A stretch of 64,000 bases of DNA from Centropus unirufus. Lineage: Eukaryota; Chordata; Aves; Cuculiformes; Centropidae. Below are positions 52,465 to 64,000 of this stretch, piece by piece. The first letter of the stretch is position 1, and every line of letters begins with the position of its first letter. The notes below the pieces were generated by a model. It was not told the DNA's origin. It saw only the letters and a list, made by a program, of their open reading frames with translations, and did not search any database. The DNA is taken from assembly GCA_013397695.1 (NCBI GenBank), contig VYZI01000002.1, positions 4,184,159-4,248,158 on the forward strand, written 5' to 3'. Both the position numbers and the translations under genes were made by a program.

Positions 52465-53345
52465 CCATGCAATACTGCAGGCTAGAGGAAGATGTAGCGT
52501 GGAGTGGCTATATGGCATTGGAAGTTGGCAGAGGCTAGCTGGTCTGAAAAAATAAGTTTGCTTCTTGCAAAAGGAAGCTGTTGGCAGAGGGTCAGTAACA
52601 GGCAACTATACCTGGAAAATCAGATAAGCTCACGTGGCGGTGTAGCATCCATATCCACTAAATTATGTTGAGGGTGTGGCAATGGCCTCAAAGCTTCACG
52701 TTGCTTCTGATAAGAACACAAACACCCCCAGAAACTGAACTCCCCACCCCAGAGGCATGGAAAAATGCTGAATTCTCTCTTCTGATGACACAAGCGGCTC
52801 TGCAAAGAACCAATCAATGCTAAGCCACACTCCATCAAGACACACCAGAGGCGTGGTGAAACACCAAAGCCTTGCCTCTGAGGACACTGGCAGCTTTGCT
52901 AAGAACCGGTCAATAAATACAAATTGACTAAGCCACACCATATCAAGAGGGGCCAATTTTGTTTTCAATGGAATAAAATTGGCACCTGAGACCCTTTGAT
53001 TTTGAGAGGAGGGGTTGCACGATCACCTTATGCCTTTAGCATCACAAAACTGTCTCTCTGACAAGCCTTGCTGCAAGCAGCTCGCCCGCACCTTAATAAC
53101 CCTGTGAACACCAGTCTCGAAGGAGACCCTTGCAGGCAATGAGATTCTGACTTGTGGCAAAGATGTATTTAAGCACGTACACATATTCCTTCAGACATAA
53201 CCCACTGACCAGGTCTGGGACTAGAAACTGATCCAGCTGCACGGAGATGTCTCCTCTTGGCGCACTTAGAAAGCAAGGGCGTCTTCATCAGACTTCGTGA
53301 CCCAGCGGGAGCACCATCCTTAAGCCACCTGTTGGATTCTCACTT
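52465..53345 (+). mobile_element. LTR-like block with tandem repeats (uncertain)
   Basis: This stretch is GC-richer than its flanks and holds a two- to three-copy tandem repeat (52671-52948) with CAAT-like and AATAAA-like words. A TATTTAAG TATA-like box follows at 53166-53173, then about 170 bases of GC-richer sequence, and then a CR1. Enhancer repeats, TATA box and transcribed leader in that order resemble the U3-R-U5 plan of a solo LTR from an endogenous retrovirus. I cannot fix TG...CA ends, a target duplication, a primer-binding site or any gag/pol text, so the call is tentative and the borders are approximate. A non-LTR origin, for example a structured satellite or an unknown repeat, is possible. 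Confidence 0.33.
52751..52948. repeat. Tandem repeat, two clear copies of about 96 bp
   Basis: Copy 1 is 52751-52846 and copy 2 is 52847-52948. Shared words in order: AGAGGC(A/G)TGG, TCTGA(T/G)GACAC, (C/A)GC(G/T)(G/T)CT...AAGAACC, (T/G)CAAT, TAAGCCACAC and ATCAAGA. Copy 2 has a net 12-base insertion before TAAGCCACAC. A more degenerate third copy precedes them at about 52671-52750. On the - strand one frame stays open through both copies because the indel is a multiple of three, but it has no ATG start and no known domain. Confidence 0.8.
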
Positions 53346-53374
53346 GTTCAATGTGACAGAAGATTGGTCAGAAA

Positions 53375-54031
53375 GCTGCATGGTGGAAAAGAACAAGGCT
53401 TCAGTCAGTTGAACATGAGCCAGCAGTGTGCTCAGGTGGCCAAGAAGGCCAACAGCATTCTGGTTTGTATAAAAAATGTTGTAGCCAGGAGGAGTAGGAA
53501 AGGGATTGTCACCCTGTAAGTGCTGATGAGGCTGCACCTTGAATACTGTTCAGTTTTGGACTCCTTGCTGCAAGAAAGACATTGAGGTCCTGGAGTGTGT
53601 CTAGAGAAGGGTATCAAAGCTGGTAAAGACTGGAAGTCTTATGAGGTGTGGCTGAGGGAATTGGAGTTGTTTAGTATGGAGAAAAGGAAGCTGAGGGGGA
53701 GATCTTATCACTCTTGACAGCTACCTGAAAGGAGGTTGCAAGGTGGGGGTTCATCTCTTTTCCAAAGTAACAAGTGATAAGAGGAGAAAAAATAGCCTCA
53801 AGTTGCACCAGAGGAGTTTTAAGCTGGATAACAGGAAATCTTACTTCATTAAAAGGGCTATCAAGCATTGAAACAGGCTGCCCAATGAAGTGACTGGGTC
53901 ACCATCTCTGAGGGCATATATAGATGTGGTGATTAGGGACATGGTATAGTGGTGGACTTGGAACTGTTAGGTTTACAGTTGAACTCAATGATCTTAAAGG
54001 TATTTTCCAACCTAAACTATTCGGTGATCTC
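53375..54031 (+). mobile_element. CR1: CR1 LINE, longest of the avian-type copies
   Basis: About 655 bases in sense orientation. It starts in the ORF2 segment following the reverse-transcriptase core: AACATGAGCCAGCAGTGTGC at 53413-53432 is the N-M-S-Q-Q-C block, followed by AKKANSI. It continues through the EVIVPL, LEYC, VWTPC, LVKG and LRELGL regions to the 3' UTR ending near TATTCGGTGATCTC. Many small indels and substitutions break the frame, and the octamers at the end are no longer clear. It looks older than the 43.9 kb copy. It abuts the LTR-like block directly upstream. Confidence 0.93.
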
Positions 54032-57000
54032 TTTCTCTGGAAAACAAGGAAATCCTCTTTCCCCAAGTCCGGATTAGCCTGGTGTTAGCACAATCAAATT
54101 TATGACTGAGCAATTCTCAAGGCTCCTTGCTGAATGTGGTAGAAACATGAATTCTACTTTCTAATATCAGCATCCAAGCAAATAGGCTATTGTTTATTTT
54201 CAATTATTTTTTGTTAGCTTTTCCCTTAAAGTTTTCTTTTTTCTCATCTGAACACTTTTAATTTGTCCTCAAGCATTAAAAAGTCAAAATATTTTGTGAA
54301 ATCTTGAAATATTTCTCTAAGTCAGAAAATGACCTAGTGTAATTGAGACTAGTCCATAGCCCTGTAGAATACAAAAAATTAGTTTCTTGGATCTATATAG
54401 TCCTAAAGATTGAAAAATAGAAAGAATTTTATGAGTCTATATGATGCTATAGAAAGGCTTAGATTCACATTTCCTTATCAATTCATCTTTCTATCTGACA
54501 ACATTTATGAATTTCTTACTAGACTGCAGAGTTGTAGACTATAACTCAATATGACTACTGTAACATAAATATTCTCTCATTACTAGCAATCAAATGTAAT
54601 GTGTATATAAACTAAAGATTTTATTTGATTTGTACTGTCTTAATTTATCTGTAAATGTTGAAAATTCAAGCCTGTTATAGATTTCAAATTTATGGAGTGC
54701 ATTGCCCTACAACCACTAATCCCACCAGGATTTGGTTTATGGATATTTCATTTTTTAAGCCCAGGTAGTGAGAAATTTAAAGCAGAAAGGCATTCGACAG
54801 GACTGTTGCTTTGTTCGAAGCTTAGACACGGTATTTAATACAAGTCCGAAGAGATGCTAACTGCTGTGAACACTACAGTAGATGAATTAATTTAGTATTT
54901 CAAATTGACATGTTGTAAACATGTAAAAAATTTTGAAGTTCTGATGACTGGAGCATATCTGCCTATAGATAATGTCACAGAATAAAATCTCAGCCCCTTC
55001 CTGATAATTTGGTATTAATTGTTACCTCCAGATAGTTGTTTTCTTTAGCAGTCTTGAGATAGTTTTTCAGGATCTTTGCCCTCTGCCAAGCACAAATATT
55101 GAATTTTTAGCCCTCTGAGTAGGATGATTTATACTGAAGTTGCGAGGATGCTGACCCCCTGAAGTCAAAGTGAGAACACCCACCTGTCATGGAATATTGT
55201 CATGGAGTCCAGGCTTTCTAAGTTTAATGTTTTGACTGTGTGAATGAGCATGATCTATTGGAATTTGGCATTTTTTCCCATGGTAGGGGGTCAGCCTCAG
55301 TTCAGGTTCTGCAGTGAAGTTATTGCTAAAATAAGTATGGAGACATCCTGGTAACACAATTTGTTACTAAATTTCAGTCAAAGATGGAAGCTAGGGCAGA
55401 ACGAAGTAAACAGAAGAAAGAAAAGCAAAGGAAATCACCATTTTCTTCAAAGCTTGCAGATCATTACAGAAAGATACAAGGAGTTGCTAGAGGCTGGCAT
55501 AATGGCCATAATAGGTCACTACCACTTACACCATGGCTGTGTCTGCATCTTCTAATGATTTCGTAGTTTCTGCCTTCAGCACAGTAAACTACCTCAATGG
55601 TTATAACTCAGACTTGAGGCTAGGATGCTGCGTATTGTGATGTAGTGTAACGTAATGCTCTATCATGGGACTGCAAGGTCACGTATTGTACAGCCATGTG
55701 AACCTTGGATATTTCTGTGTAGCCCCAATAAGGGGTGTGTGGCTTTCACTCTGAGTCAGCATTTCGACCAAAGGCTCTAATGAAGCCTTTGAGCCCAGTA
55801 GTTTGCCGTTGTAATTACTGCAGAGGCTAATACTGCCAAAGCATAAGGGGTTAAGGCTCCATAGTCTGGTGAAAAATACAAACCTGAATATTAAGAAATG
55901 GAACTTTAATTTTTACTGTTTCTCTCCACTTTCAAATTTGTGGGGTTTGAAGCAAATAACCTGACTTTCTAATTCTGAAGACAATAATTTTCAGAAGCAT
56001 AAAAAAATCTGTAAAATGTTACTAATGCGTCAGCTCAGCTATGCAGATCTTTACCCAGACAAGTACAAGTGGAGAATATCGACCTCAAGAGAATAAAACT
56101 CAACCATCATCCATAAATAAATTGAGTTGACAGCAAGTTCACATGGTGCTGCAGGCAACATCTTGGAACAGGTTTGCGTGTAGTGAAATTTGAAGGTTTG
56201 GAAGAACGCAGTGTGAAAATAACACCTACAGTTTCATTGGGTTGGAAATGTCAACATATCTGAGATAAGAGACGGACTCAGTACCTTCTGTGTTGGGCCA
56301 TGAAGAAGAGTTAAAGATGGAATAACATGCAGGAGCTGAAGTGTGGTATGAATCTTTCTTCGCATTCCTAGAGAAATGTCATTTGGTTACAAACACAGTA
56401 TCATCCTTATGGGCAATTACTGCTGGTGAAACTTAAATCTATATTTGCAGCAAATCGATTACTGACTTTGACTCTAGCTCTGTTTATTGCAAGACAGTAT
56501 ACAGTATCCAATTGCTAGTTTTATATTGCAGACCTAGTTCTATATTAAATATTGGTTGATTTTATAAACAAAGATTGTTTATCAGGATAAGCATCTCTGA
56601 CTGTATGCTTCAGTCTTGATCCTGCCGTAGATTTCCTGTATTATCTTTGACAACATAGTGCTGACTTTTTAACTCTGAAACTGGGATGAGACCTTTTCTT
56701 CCAAAGCATCCCTCAGTTTATAAACTCATTTGGTGTAGGGCACTTGCATGTCTGTGTCCTGCATTGTAAGTCCTTGTGTAAATGAATGTCCTAAGAAATG
56801 CTGTAACAAAATAAACACTATAAAGTGCAGAAGATGCCATTGGCATTTGGTATGGACCTGCATCATAAAACATTGTTTTGACAAAACTAACAATTATTTT
56901 TGGAGCTTGGTTGACGTGCTCATGACTTTTCCACAGGGGATTTTTCTTATTTTATGAATAAATTTTTCAAAGAAAGTTCTCATAAGACATTTAAGCTTCA

Positions 57001-59784
57001 CATACTTTCCAGAAGAAGTTGTTAAAATTACATTTGGGGAGAAAATTTGGAGAAATGCTTTTCTTCCAAATCAAGGAACAAAAATACTAAAATGTCACAG
57101 TGTCAGTAAGCTCGAGAACACTAGCATTTGCAAGCTGAAAATATTCCTCTAAATGCTACTGAAATAAGTGGGTCATGTTTACACTATTAATAGTCATGCT
57201 ATTTATTAAAAAATCAAGGACTTTTATGACTTATTGATATTTTGAATTAAGAGACAGACAGTAGAATATAGTATAGGCTTAAAAGAAACCCATGTAAGTA
57301 TACAACCTTTTGGTAATGAAAAAAAAAAGGTTTCTAAGAGTCTGTGTTTTAATTTGTAGTGGGAAAACTCTCAAAACCGTTGGCTGATGTATTCTTTGTA
57401 AAAAGTTTTCTCACTGAAATGTCTGATTTCACTGAAAATTGAGCTAAGATTTCTTTTGTTCTGCAGAGTATTAATACAATTTTTTTTGCAGTATTTAGTT
57501 CCATTGTATTTTGTTTACTTTTGCTCTAATGTTGATACTTTCTCATTGATTTTTTTTCTTCAGTGTGTATGCTTTGTAGTCACCACTTGAAAACTTAGAA
57601 TTATTTACAAAAATAAAAGTGAACAAAAATGAATTAGGATTCTTGTTGCAGAACTATCTTTATGATGCAGATTTTCGGGTGCTTTAATACTGCATTTTCA
57701 CTGTGACTTATGAACATTGTATTTGCTATGGGAGTCATATGAAGGGAAATTAATTCTATAAGGATATCAGCTGTGGTAAAATATTAGTGAATCACAGGTA
57801 ATTCAAAGGTAATAGTATGTCCTGTTTCCTATTTAATGCCTTCTGCAACCTAATACTTAGGACAATTCTTTTATCTGTAGTAATACCTATTTGTCTTACC
57901 TAATTCAACGCGAATAGTTTTGAGACACTCTTAATTTTAAAAATGGAATGTAATTTACTTTGCTTTCAGAATTTCAAGTTTTAAAATGCAGGGAGTGAAA
58001 AGACACCAATGTCATTTATATTATTCCTTCTCCTAGCAATGTAACAATGATAAGTAATAATTTAAAGTGAGTGCTCCTTCTGAACCTTACCAGCAGTAAA
58101 TCTGGCAAATTCAGAGAAAGGAGAGGAATATGTTGTTTAACACAGTCTTCAGACTAGAGAAAATGTTTCCAAAGGACAATGTTTTTCAAAAGACTTTTCC
58201 TTTGGGGTATATAATCACTGGCAATAAGTGAAGAACTGCAAAAAGTCATAGTCCCAAGCAACATTTCTTGAGCAATTTTAGAAATATTATGAGCTGCCGA
58301 TAGCTTTTGCCAGGAACAAAGGAAAGGACAGGGAATTATGTCTAAAATGTTTGCTGAAAAACAATTGGCAAATCATTAATCCTTGTGTTAGCTCATACCC
58401 AGGCAAATAGAAAAGGATTTGGCATTGATATTAGGGTTTTTTTTTGGTTAGTTTGTTGGGATATTTTTTTGGGGGGGTGGTGCAGAAGAGGGGTAGGAGG
58501 AGGCTAGCAGTCGTTGCCTGTTTCTTTTTAAGATCAAGACTTGTATTCTGAAAAAGGACCTGTTAAAACTTTCACTGATATTTGTACATTCTTTCATTCT
58601 ACCTCCCATAAAAGTCTTAGTTACCAGGTCTCAAGTGCATGGGATATTAATTTACCTTTGGCAGTTAGAACAGAAATAACGCAACTCTTGTTTCCTAATT
58701 TGAGAGAAACTTTTAAATGGCATTGTGTTTGTTGTGTTTGTCCTTCTTACGGATGAACTAAAGGAAAGTTAAACATGACTCTTACATGTAAATCTGAAAG
58801 TAGCAGTAATCATAGCAGTGATTTCCTGTAGAAGGAAATGCTTTTTTTTCCTTCCTGTAGAAGGAAATGCCACAATTATCTGTTTTCCACTTCTGAAATA
58901 ATGACAATAAGAACCTCCCTTAAAAGCCTCATCAATAACGGGCTAGACTTATATACATTCCATGGAAATTTGATGCAGAGATAAATTCCAATATGTCAGA
59001 CTATCTTAAAAAGGAAAATATGTAAGTCAAATCCGCAAGTGGCCATTGTGCTTTTACATCATGAAAACCAAAGTCTTTGCATAGTGAGGTGACTGATTTT
59101 TAATTCTGAAGTGAAATTTCAAGTTAAAAAGCTCTATGGAAATAATGCCTGAATGATTAGAATTCCTTTTCATCTAATATTATGATGGTACAAATGTGCT
59201 AACAGTGAAATAAATTTGTTTTCCATATTCAACTCTGCTGTGAAAATAGTTCCTAAAGCAGAAAATATTTGTATCAGTGCTTACGTTGTGCATAAGGAAG
59301 GACTCTCCTTGGATACGATGGAATTACTTATGGGAATTATATTAAATGGTGTAGGAGAGGTTGTGCTGAGCTGGACAAAGTATGGAATTGGTAGAGAGCA
59401 AGATTTTCTCATACATCTCAATTCTATGGAGCACAAGAATAGCACCAAGGATTTCCCAGCATTCATAGAAATCCATAAATGTGAAGAGTGATATTGAATA
59501 CCGCCGAGTCAACTGCAACTTCTTTATTTGTTTCAGTTGAGACAGAGCTTTGCCACATGTCTTTTCTGATACATTTTAGCATAACATCTAAAACCTTTCC
59601 ATTGTTTATTTTTTTTCTCTTGGAGGTGCTTCTATATATCTCCCTCTAAGCACAAAGGTTGTGAATGACAATGTCCTATTATCTGGCTGCTCTTGAAGTA
59701 TTTTTTCTTCCTGTATACTTCTCGCAGAAGTATTTTTCATCCATGTAGTAATATTTGGTTTTCACAACCCTCATCTTTTCCTCT
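54032..59784. other. Unique AT-rich non-coding sequence
   Basis: No gene is supported. Noted: an acceptor-like TACTAAATTTCAG at 55366-55378, followed by a lysine-rich open frame at 55384-55566 that lacks a donor and any known domain; an A run at 57320-57328; a G-rich stretch at 58458-58505; and a 29-base-period direct repeat at 58823-58870. The rest shows nothing I can name. Confidence 0.65.
58823..58870. repeat. Two-copy direct repeat, 29-base period
   Basis: TTCCTGTAGAAGGAAATGC occurs exactly at 58823-58841 and again at 58852-58870, separated by a T-rich 10-base spacer. Each copy contains an inverted TTCC...GGAA pair. The exact identity in otherwise unique DNA suggests a recent local duplication. 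Confidence 0.85.
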
Positions 59785-60040
59785 TCCCTTCTTTGCTGCA
59801 GTGGTGCACTGCTGATGCATGTTCAGCCTTTTGTCCACTGAAACCCCAGGGTCCTTTTCAGCGGGGCTGCTCCCTAGCATCTACAGGAGCATTACTATCA
59901 GAGATAGGGGTATGATCCTCCTTCTTTACTCAGTGCTTGTCAGGCTGCACTTGGAGAACTGTGCTCAGTTCTGGTCCTCACATTCTAAGAAAGATGCAGG
60001 GAGATGGGAGAGGGTCCAAATAAGGGTAAGAGAACAGGTT
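59785..60040 (+). mobile_element. CR1: CR1 LINE fragment with inverted 5' part
   Basis: The left part, about 59785-59878, is CR1 ORF2 in antisense: its reverse complement reads the E-K-D-x-G-V-x-V-D-x-x-L-N-M block and continues toward the AAKKAN-type text. At about 59879 the orientation flips, and 59879-60040 reads sense CR1: MILLLYSVLVRLHLENCAQF and WERVQ. The two parts are neighbours in the family consensus, with only about 15 bases missing. This is what a 5' inversion by twin priming produces. The 3' portion and octamers are absent, so the copy was later cut or the insertion was rearranged. Confidence 0.85.
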
Positions 60041-63000
60041 CTTTAGCAAGAGATAGTATTTTTAGGTGGCACAACTAACCTTTATATATATAATCAAGTA
60101 CTAAACAGTTTAATTTCTTGGTGAATTGAAGTTGAAAAAAAAGATGTTTACAGCTACATTTTTTTACCGATTTCTATCCATTTCCATTTACTGAGTTTTA
60201 AATATGTCAGTTGCCACCAGCAGGAGTAAAATACCTCCCAGCATATGGAGTTGATAATCAAGATTTTCTTAAGCTTATCACATTAGAGGATTCCTTGTCA
60301 TTATATCTATGCAGCGGTACAGAGTGTTAATCTGAGTAAGCCTGCTGACATAATTAAATATAATTATTCTTTTCATTTGTTCATTTTCAATGTAATTGTA
60401 TTTTTAAATTACTGTGCAATTTAATAAAATCGTGCAAAATACTTGCCTTCTTTCTACATGTATATGTGTTAGAATATTACAATTTTCTAAACTTCCTTGT
60501 ATTTTTCTGTCTTTCCTTCAAATTTACAGTGAGTGTGATTTGAATTAATATCTAGCTATTGTTCCTCCTGGGACCTCTTGCTTATTTACTGACTGTTCTG
60601 TGGTGTAGTCCTCACGTAATTTCACGTAATTTCTGAAGTAATCCTACTTAAGTCATATAGACATCAATACTATCAGTTTCCTAAATCTTCACACATTAAA
60701 CACAGGAGCTTGCTTGATTGTAAGGTACCAGCGTTCCCTGAAAGACAGCACAGAGCTGCATCACAAATGCAGAACATTGAAGAAATGGAGTGCAGAGTCA
60801 CAAGCATTTCCTAGCTGAGAATATTTCTGTAGATGAGGAGAATTCTTTGCTTCCATGCTGGCACGTCTCAAGTGAATGGCAGTTGTGGAGACTGAACTGA
60901 GTGTCAGCTCCTGTTGATGTTTGCCTGTGACTGTAGGGATGGTGAAGGCTGTTCAGGTGAAGTCCGTGCAGATTTAACAAAATAACCGTGGACAGAAAAG
61001 CAAGGGCAGGTCTTAGATTCTCAAACCTGCTTCCTTTACATAGCGTTGTGGGATCAGCAACAGACATGTTTTATCAGCTACTGAGTTATTCTCAATGCAT
61101 TTTTTCTAAAGTGGATAAAAAAACCCATAAATCCATAGTGATTCCTGCTTCAGAATTTTTACAACAGAGGAATTAAATTTGCTGCCAAGGAACTGAACTT
61201 GTACATTTCACATCCAATAAACAGAAAGATTTATACTTTGAATCTAAGCTAGTCAAGAACCAATATCCAGAAAGTGGGAAATCTGAGAATTTGAAAGTTT
61301 GAATAGTGTTTTGTATCCAAGTTGGGCTTAAGTATATAATCTTGGAGATATTTCCTACCCACTGAAGTGGGGCCAGCTTCTTCTCTTTATAGCCCCATGT
61401 CCTGGCAGCACCTCTAAATCCTTGAATACTCCCAAATAGTTCTGTTGTCTATCAAGATTAGCCTCTGCGTAATATATGAGAAACAAGTGCACCCATTTCT
61501 CTGAAATAGGAAAGAATCATGGCTGTGATGCTTCTGCACCAGTTCAAACAAAATCCATCTGGCATAATTTTTAAGACCCACATGTGCATAAGTGCATAAG
61601 TCCTTCATGAAGTTCAATTAATTAATCTTCATAATACTCAAGGTGTTTTATCATCTTTACTGTACTCAAGCCGTAGGAGAATAATAAAGACCAGACAAGA
61701 ATGATTTATGTTTTGAACCACATTTTTAGAGGTCTGTGTTAATGGTTTAACCAAGTTATCTGTCCTATTTCCCTGTATTCTCTCAACTTCTGATTTATTA
61801 AAAGAAAAAAAAAAAGAAACCTTGTGATCTTTCTACAAATGTCAAGTATCAAACACAATGTGGTCCTTTCAGGGAGAGGAAGAGAATGAGAGAACTGCAA
61901 GAATTATTTTTTAAATTACATGCTTTTAGATTTCCTGTTCCATACTATACTTTCTGACTTCAAGGAGTTGCATCAAAATAAGTTGTTAAGGGACAAATCG
62001 AACAGGCAAGAAAACAATGAAAGACAGGAAGCTATGAGCAAGACAGCTGATATCCTCTCCCAGAAGCATCTGGGGCTCCAGTAGGCCCAGTGAATATGGG
62101 AACAGAACTATGAGTCTGTGTCTTTTGTTCTAGAAACATATTTTTGCAAATAATTGGGAGAAGAGACATATGAATAAAGCATTGTTCTGAAAATGCTGTT
62201 TCTATGCCTTTTGAATATAGGAAACATGAACTCCTGAAGAAAAACTCTTAGATGTGAAAAGTAACGTATGCCTTCACTGTTAATATGATTTAAAAACAGG
62301 ATACTACAAAGCAGGAACATGGTCTTAAGCGTTTGCCCACACATGTTGACTTACAGTCAAGTATAAAAATCAGTGCATGAAATTTGGAAAGCCAAGAGTA
62401 GAGCTGCCACCCTGATGTGTTCTATCTCTGACAGAAATATAATTTTCTGAAATAAATATTGGCACAATATATATCACCAAATTCTAGAGTTTAAAGGTCA
62501 GGCTTACTGCAGGGGTGCCAACCTGTACCCCTTTCTCTTCGTCCAACTCTTAGGTAGTTCAGACTTTTCTTCCCTCACAGGGGGACATCCCAGAGCAAAG
62601 CTCTGTGATACAGGCACTCTGTGGCTCCACGCATAGATAGCCTGGCATTATCGGGCAAAGTTTATCTGGGGGCCTTCCCTGTCCTTGACAAGATAAACTG
62701 GTGTGTTAGTGCAGTTGGCCTGATGAAGATATACCACCCAACTTGGGAAGGCTGAAGGGTTAGCTTCTCCTGATGTGGTTCGAAACCCCTTATCCAGACA
62801 ACTCTTCATTATATTTTCACCTGGACCTTCTATACTGAATCCAAAGCTGCTGGATTGTTGGCCTAAATAAAATGAAGTTCAGTCACCGGGAGAGTTACGT
62901 GTGGTGTGCTACTGGCAAAGAACAAGAGAGACCAAGGTACGAGCAGTACTTCAATCCTCTGCAAAGGCAGGCAAGTGATTATGAGTGATATGCCCAGTAG

Positions 63001-64000
63001 ATCATAGCAGGAAATTCATGATCCATGTTGTGCAGAAAGATGAAAAAATCCAAGCTTTCCATCCTTCCCTTTAAGTTACTTTTTTTTCAAGTGTACCAGA
63101 AATTCCTGTGAAGGATTTGTGCTTGTGCTGTGAAGTCATGCTGAGGCAATTACCTCTGTTGACCTCTAAGTCCCTTTTGGAATTACTTATTTCCAGGACA
63201 GAAACTTGTACAACCTGTACTCTGTTTTCCCAGGTATCTTTTGTTATGTTTGACCATACCAAAAGTACTTTCATTGCTTTGTGATCATTTACCAAGTGAT
63301 TCAGGTCCCCCTGTAACAGTAACCTCACTATTAGACATACTCTTTGATCTTGTAAGTTACTGAGCTAGTAAAATTTTTGTAGCTTTAGCTCAGTTACTGA
63401 TAAAAATAAGGGGTCAAGAAGAAATTCCCTATGGTCTCACAGCTAAAGCTTTACTCCTGACTATTTTTTTAGTATGAACTGCATTCGAAATCCATCAAGG
63501 TACCACTTTTAAATTCATATTGCCTTTGAGATCTTGAGATCTAAAATCAGAAACTGAATGGTACTGAGTCTAGGAGAAATCCAAATATTTAATAATATAA
63601 CTTGTCTCTGTCATTCGGACCTGCCATCAAAAGGACATCCTGACATTAAAAGGAAACAATTGATTTGAAAACACCCACATTCCGTGAAATCGGGCTTACT
63701 GATGTTGAACATTTCTGTAGTCTCTAAATTTAATTGACAGTCTTATATGGGTGGCATATACTTTCTACAGTGCCCAGAGCCCCTGCTTTTATTCAGTTTT
63801 TGAATCCTGGCACTCCTCCAGTCCTTTGATATTTTAATAGTTTTCAATGTTTGTTATTTATAAGCATTAATGGATATTCTCAGAGAGCAAGTTTCTCAGC
63901 AGTTTCCTCTAAGACAATTGGAATTACATAACCCTTTCCTGCTCAGTTTAATTGGCAAAGCTTTCATTTCACTACAGTTGCCTTCTAGTTTTCCATTGGA
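60041..64000. other. Unique non-coding sequence
   Basis: No gene is supported. A TCACGTAATT 10-mer is tandemly repeated at 60612-60631. An A-rich run lies at 61801-61819. A GC-richer stretch at about 62510-62780 contains words resembling RNA polymerase III A and B boxes (62707-62718, 62777-62787). A near-perfect inverted repeat lies at 63355-63398. No repeat family is recognised. Confidence 0.6.
63355..63398. repeat. Imperfect 13-bp inverted repeat
   Basis: The arms 63355-63367 (AGTTACTGAGCTA) and 63386-63398 (TAGCTCAGTTACT) pair with one mismatch around an 18-base AT-rich loop. The 9-base word AGTTACTGA also recurs directly at 63392-63400. It is too short for a typical microRNA precursor. 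Confidence 0.6.

Noticed and set aside
55384..55566. Lysine-rich open frame after an acceptor-like sequence
   Set aside because: No donor site or known domain is present, and the charge comes from an A/G-rich stretch of DNA.
58458..58505. G-rich stretch as a quadruplex candidate
   Set aside because: The loops between the G3 runs are about 10 bases or longer, and one runs through a T tract, so stable folding is doubtful.
1..64000. CRISPR arrays, bacterial operons, phage or plasmid features
   Set aside because: There are no regularly spaced repeats, no long open frames and no ribosome binding sites. CR1 elements and composition indicate bird nuclear DNA.

Overview
The window looks like vertebrate, and specifically bird, nuclear DNA. 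It is AT-rich, poor in CpG, has no operons or ribosome binding sites, and its open reading frames are all short (125 codons or fewer, many without an ATG start). The recognisable dispersed repeats are CR1 LINEs of the avian type, whose 3' ends carry tandem ATTCTATG-like octamers. No SINEs of mammalian type are visible. A galliform such as chicken fits, but I cannot prove the species from this sequence. I find no convincing protein-coding gene, rRNA, tRNA or CRISPR. The window is best read as a gene desert or the inside of a very large intron.

Layout: 1-5369 is unique AT-rich sequence. A CR1 copy lies at 5370-5924, followed by unique sequence with a (TG/CA)n microsatellite near 6.9 kb. A second CR1 lies at 12381-12798. 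The 12.8-18.3 kb stretch holds two diverged, colinear paralogous segments (16.76-16.91 and 17.48-17.64 kb). At about 18.56-21.87 kb lies the largest object in the window: an ancient, nearly full-length CR1/L3-type LINE with decayed ORF1 esterase, endonuclease and reverse-transcriptase remnants. Then come a dense cluster of a short motif and POU-type palindromes near 22.8-23.0 kb, a short CR1 tail at 24.2 kb, and almost 20 kb (24.4-43.9 kb) of nearly repeat-free sequence with one splice-bounded open segment at 27978-28138. A fourth avian CR1 lies at 43873-44339. The 51.2-54.0 kb stretch is a small cluster: an internally deleted CR1, a scrap of ancient LINE 3' end, a GC-richer LTR-like block with a roughly 96-bp tandem repeat, and a CR1 of about 650 bp. 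A CR1 fragment with an inverted 5' part lies at 59.8-60.0 kb. The remainder to 64 kb is unique sequence.

Taken together: every LINE copy I can orient (nine pieces) points to the + strand. LINEs inside introns tend to survive antisense to the host gene, so the bias would fit a host gene transcribed from the - strand, but this is inference only. No gene system or pathway can be described from this window. Its content is a mobile-element record of at least two age layers plus scattered candidate regulatory and structural motifs.
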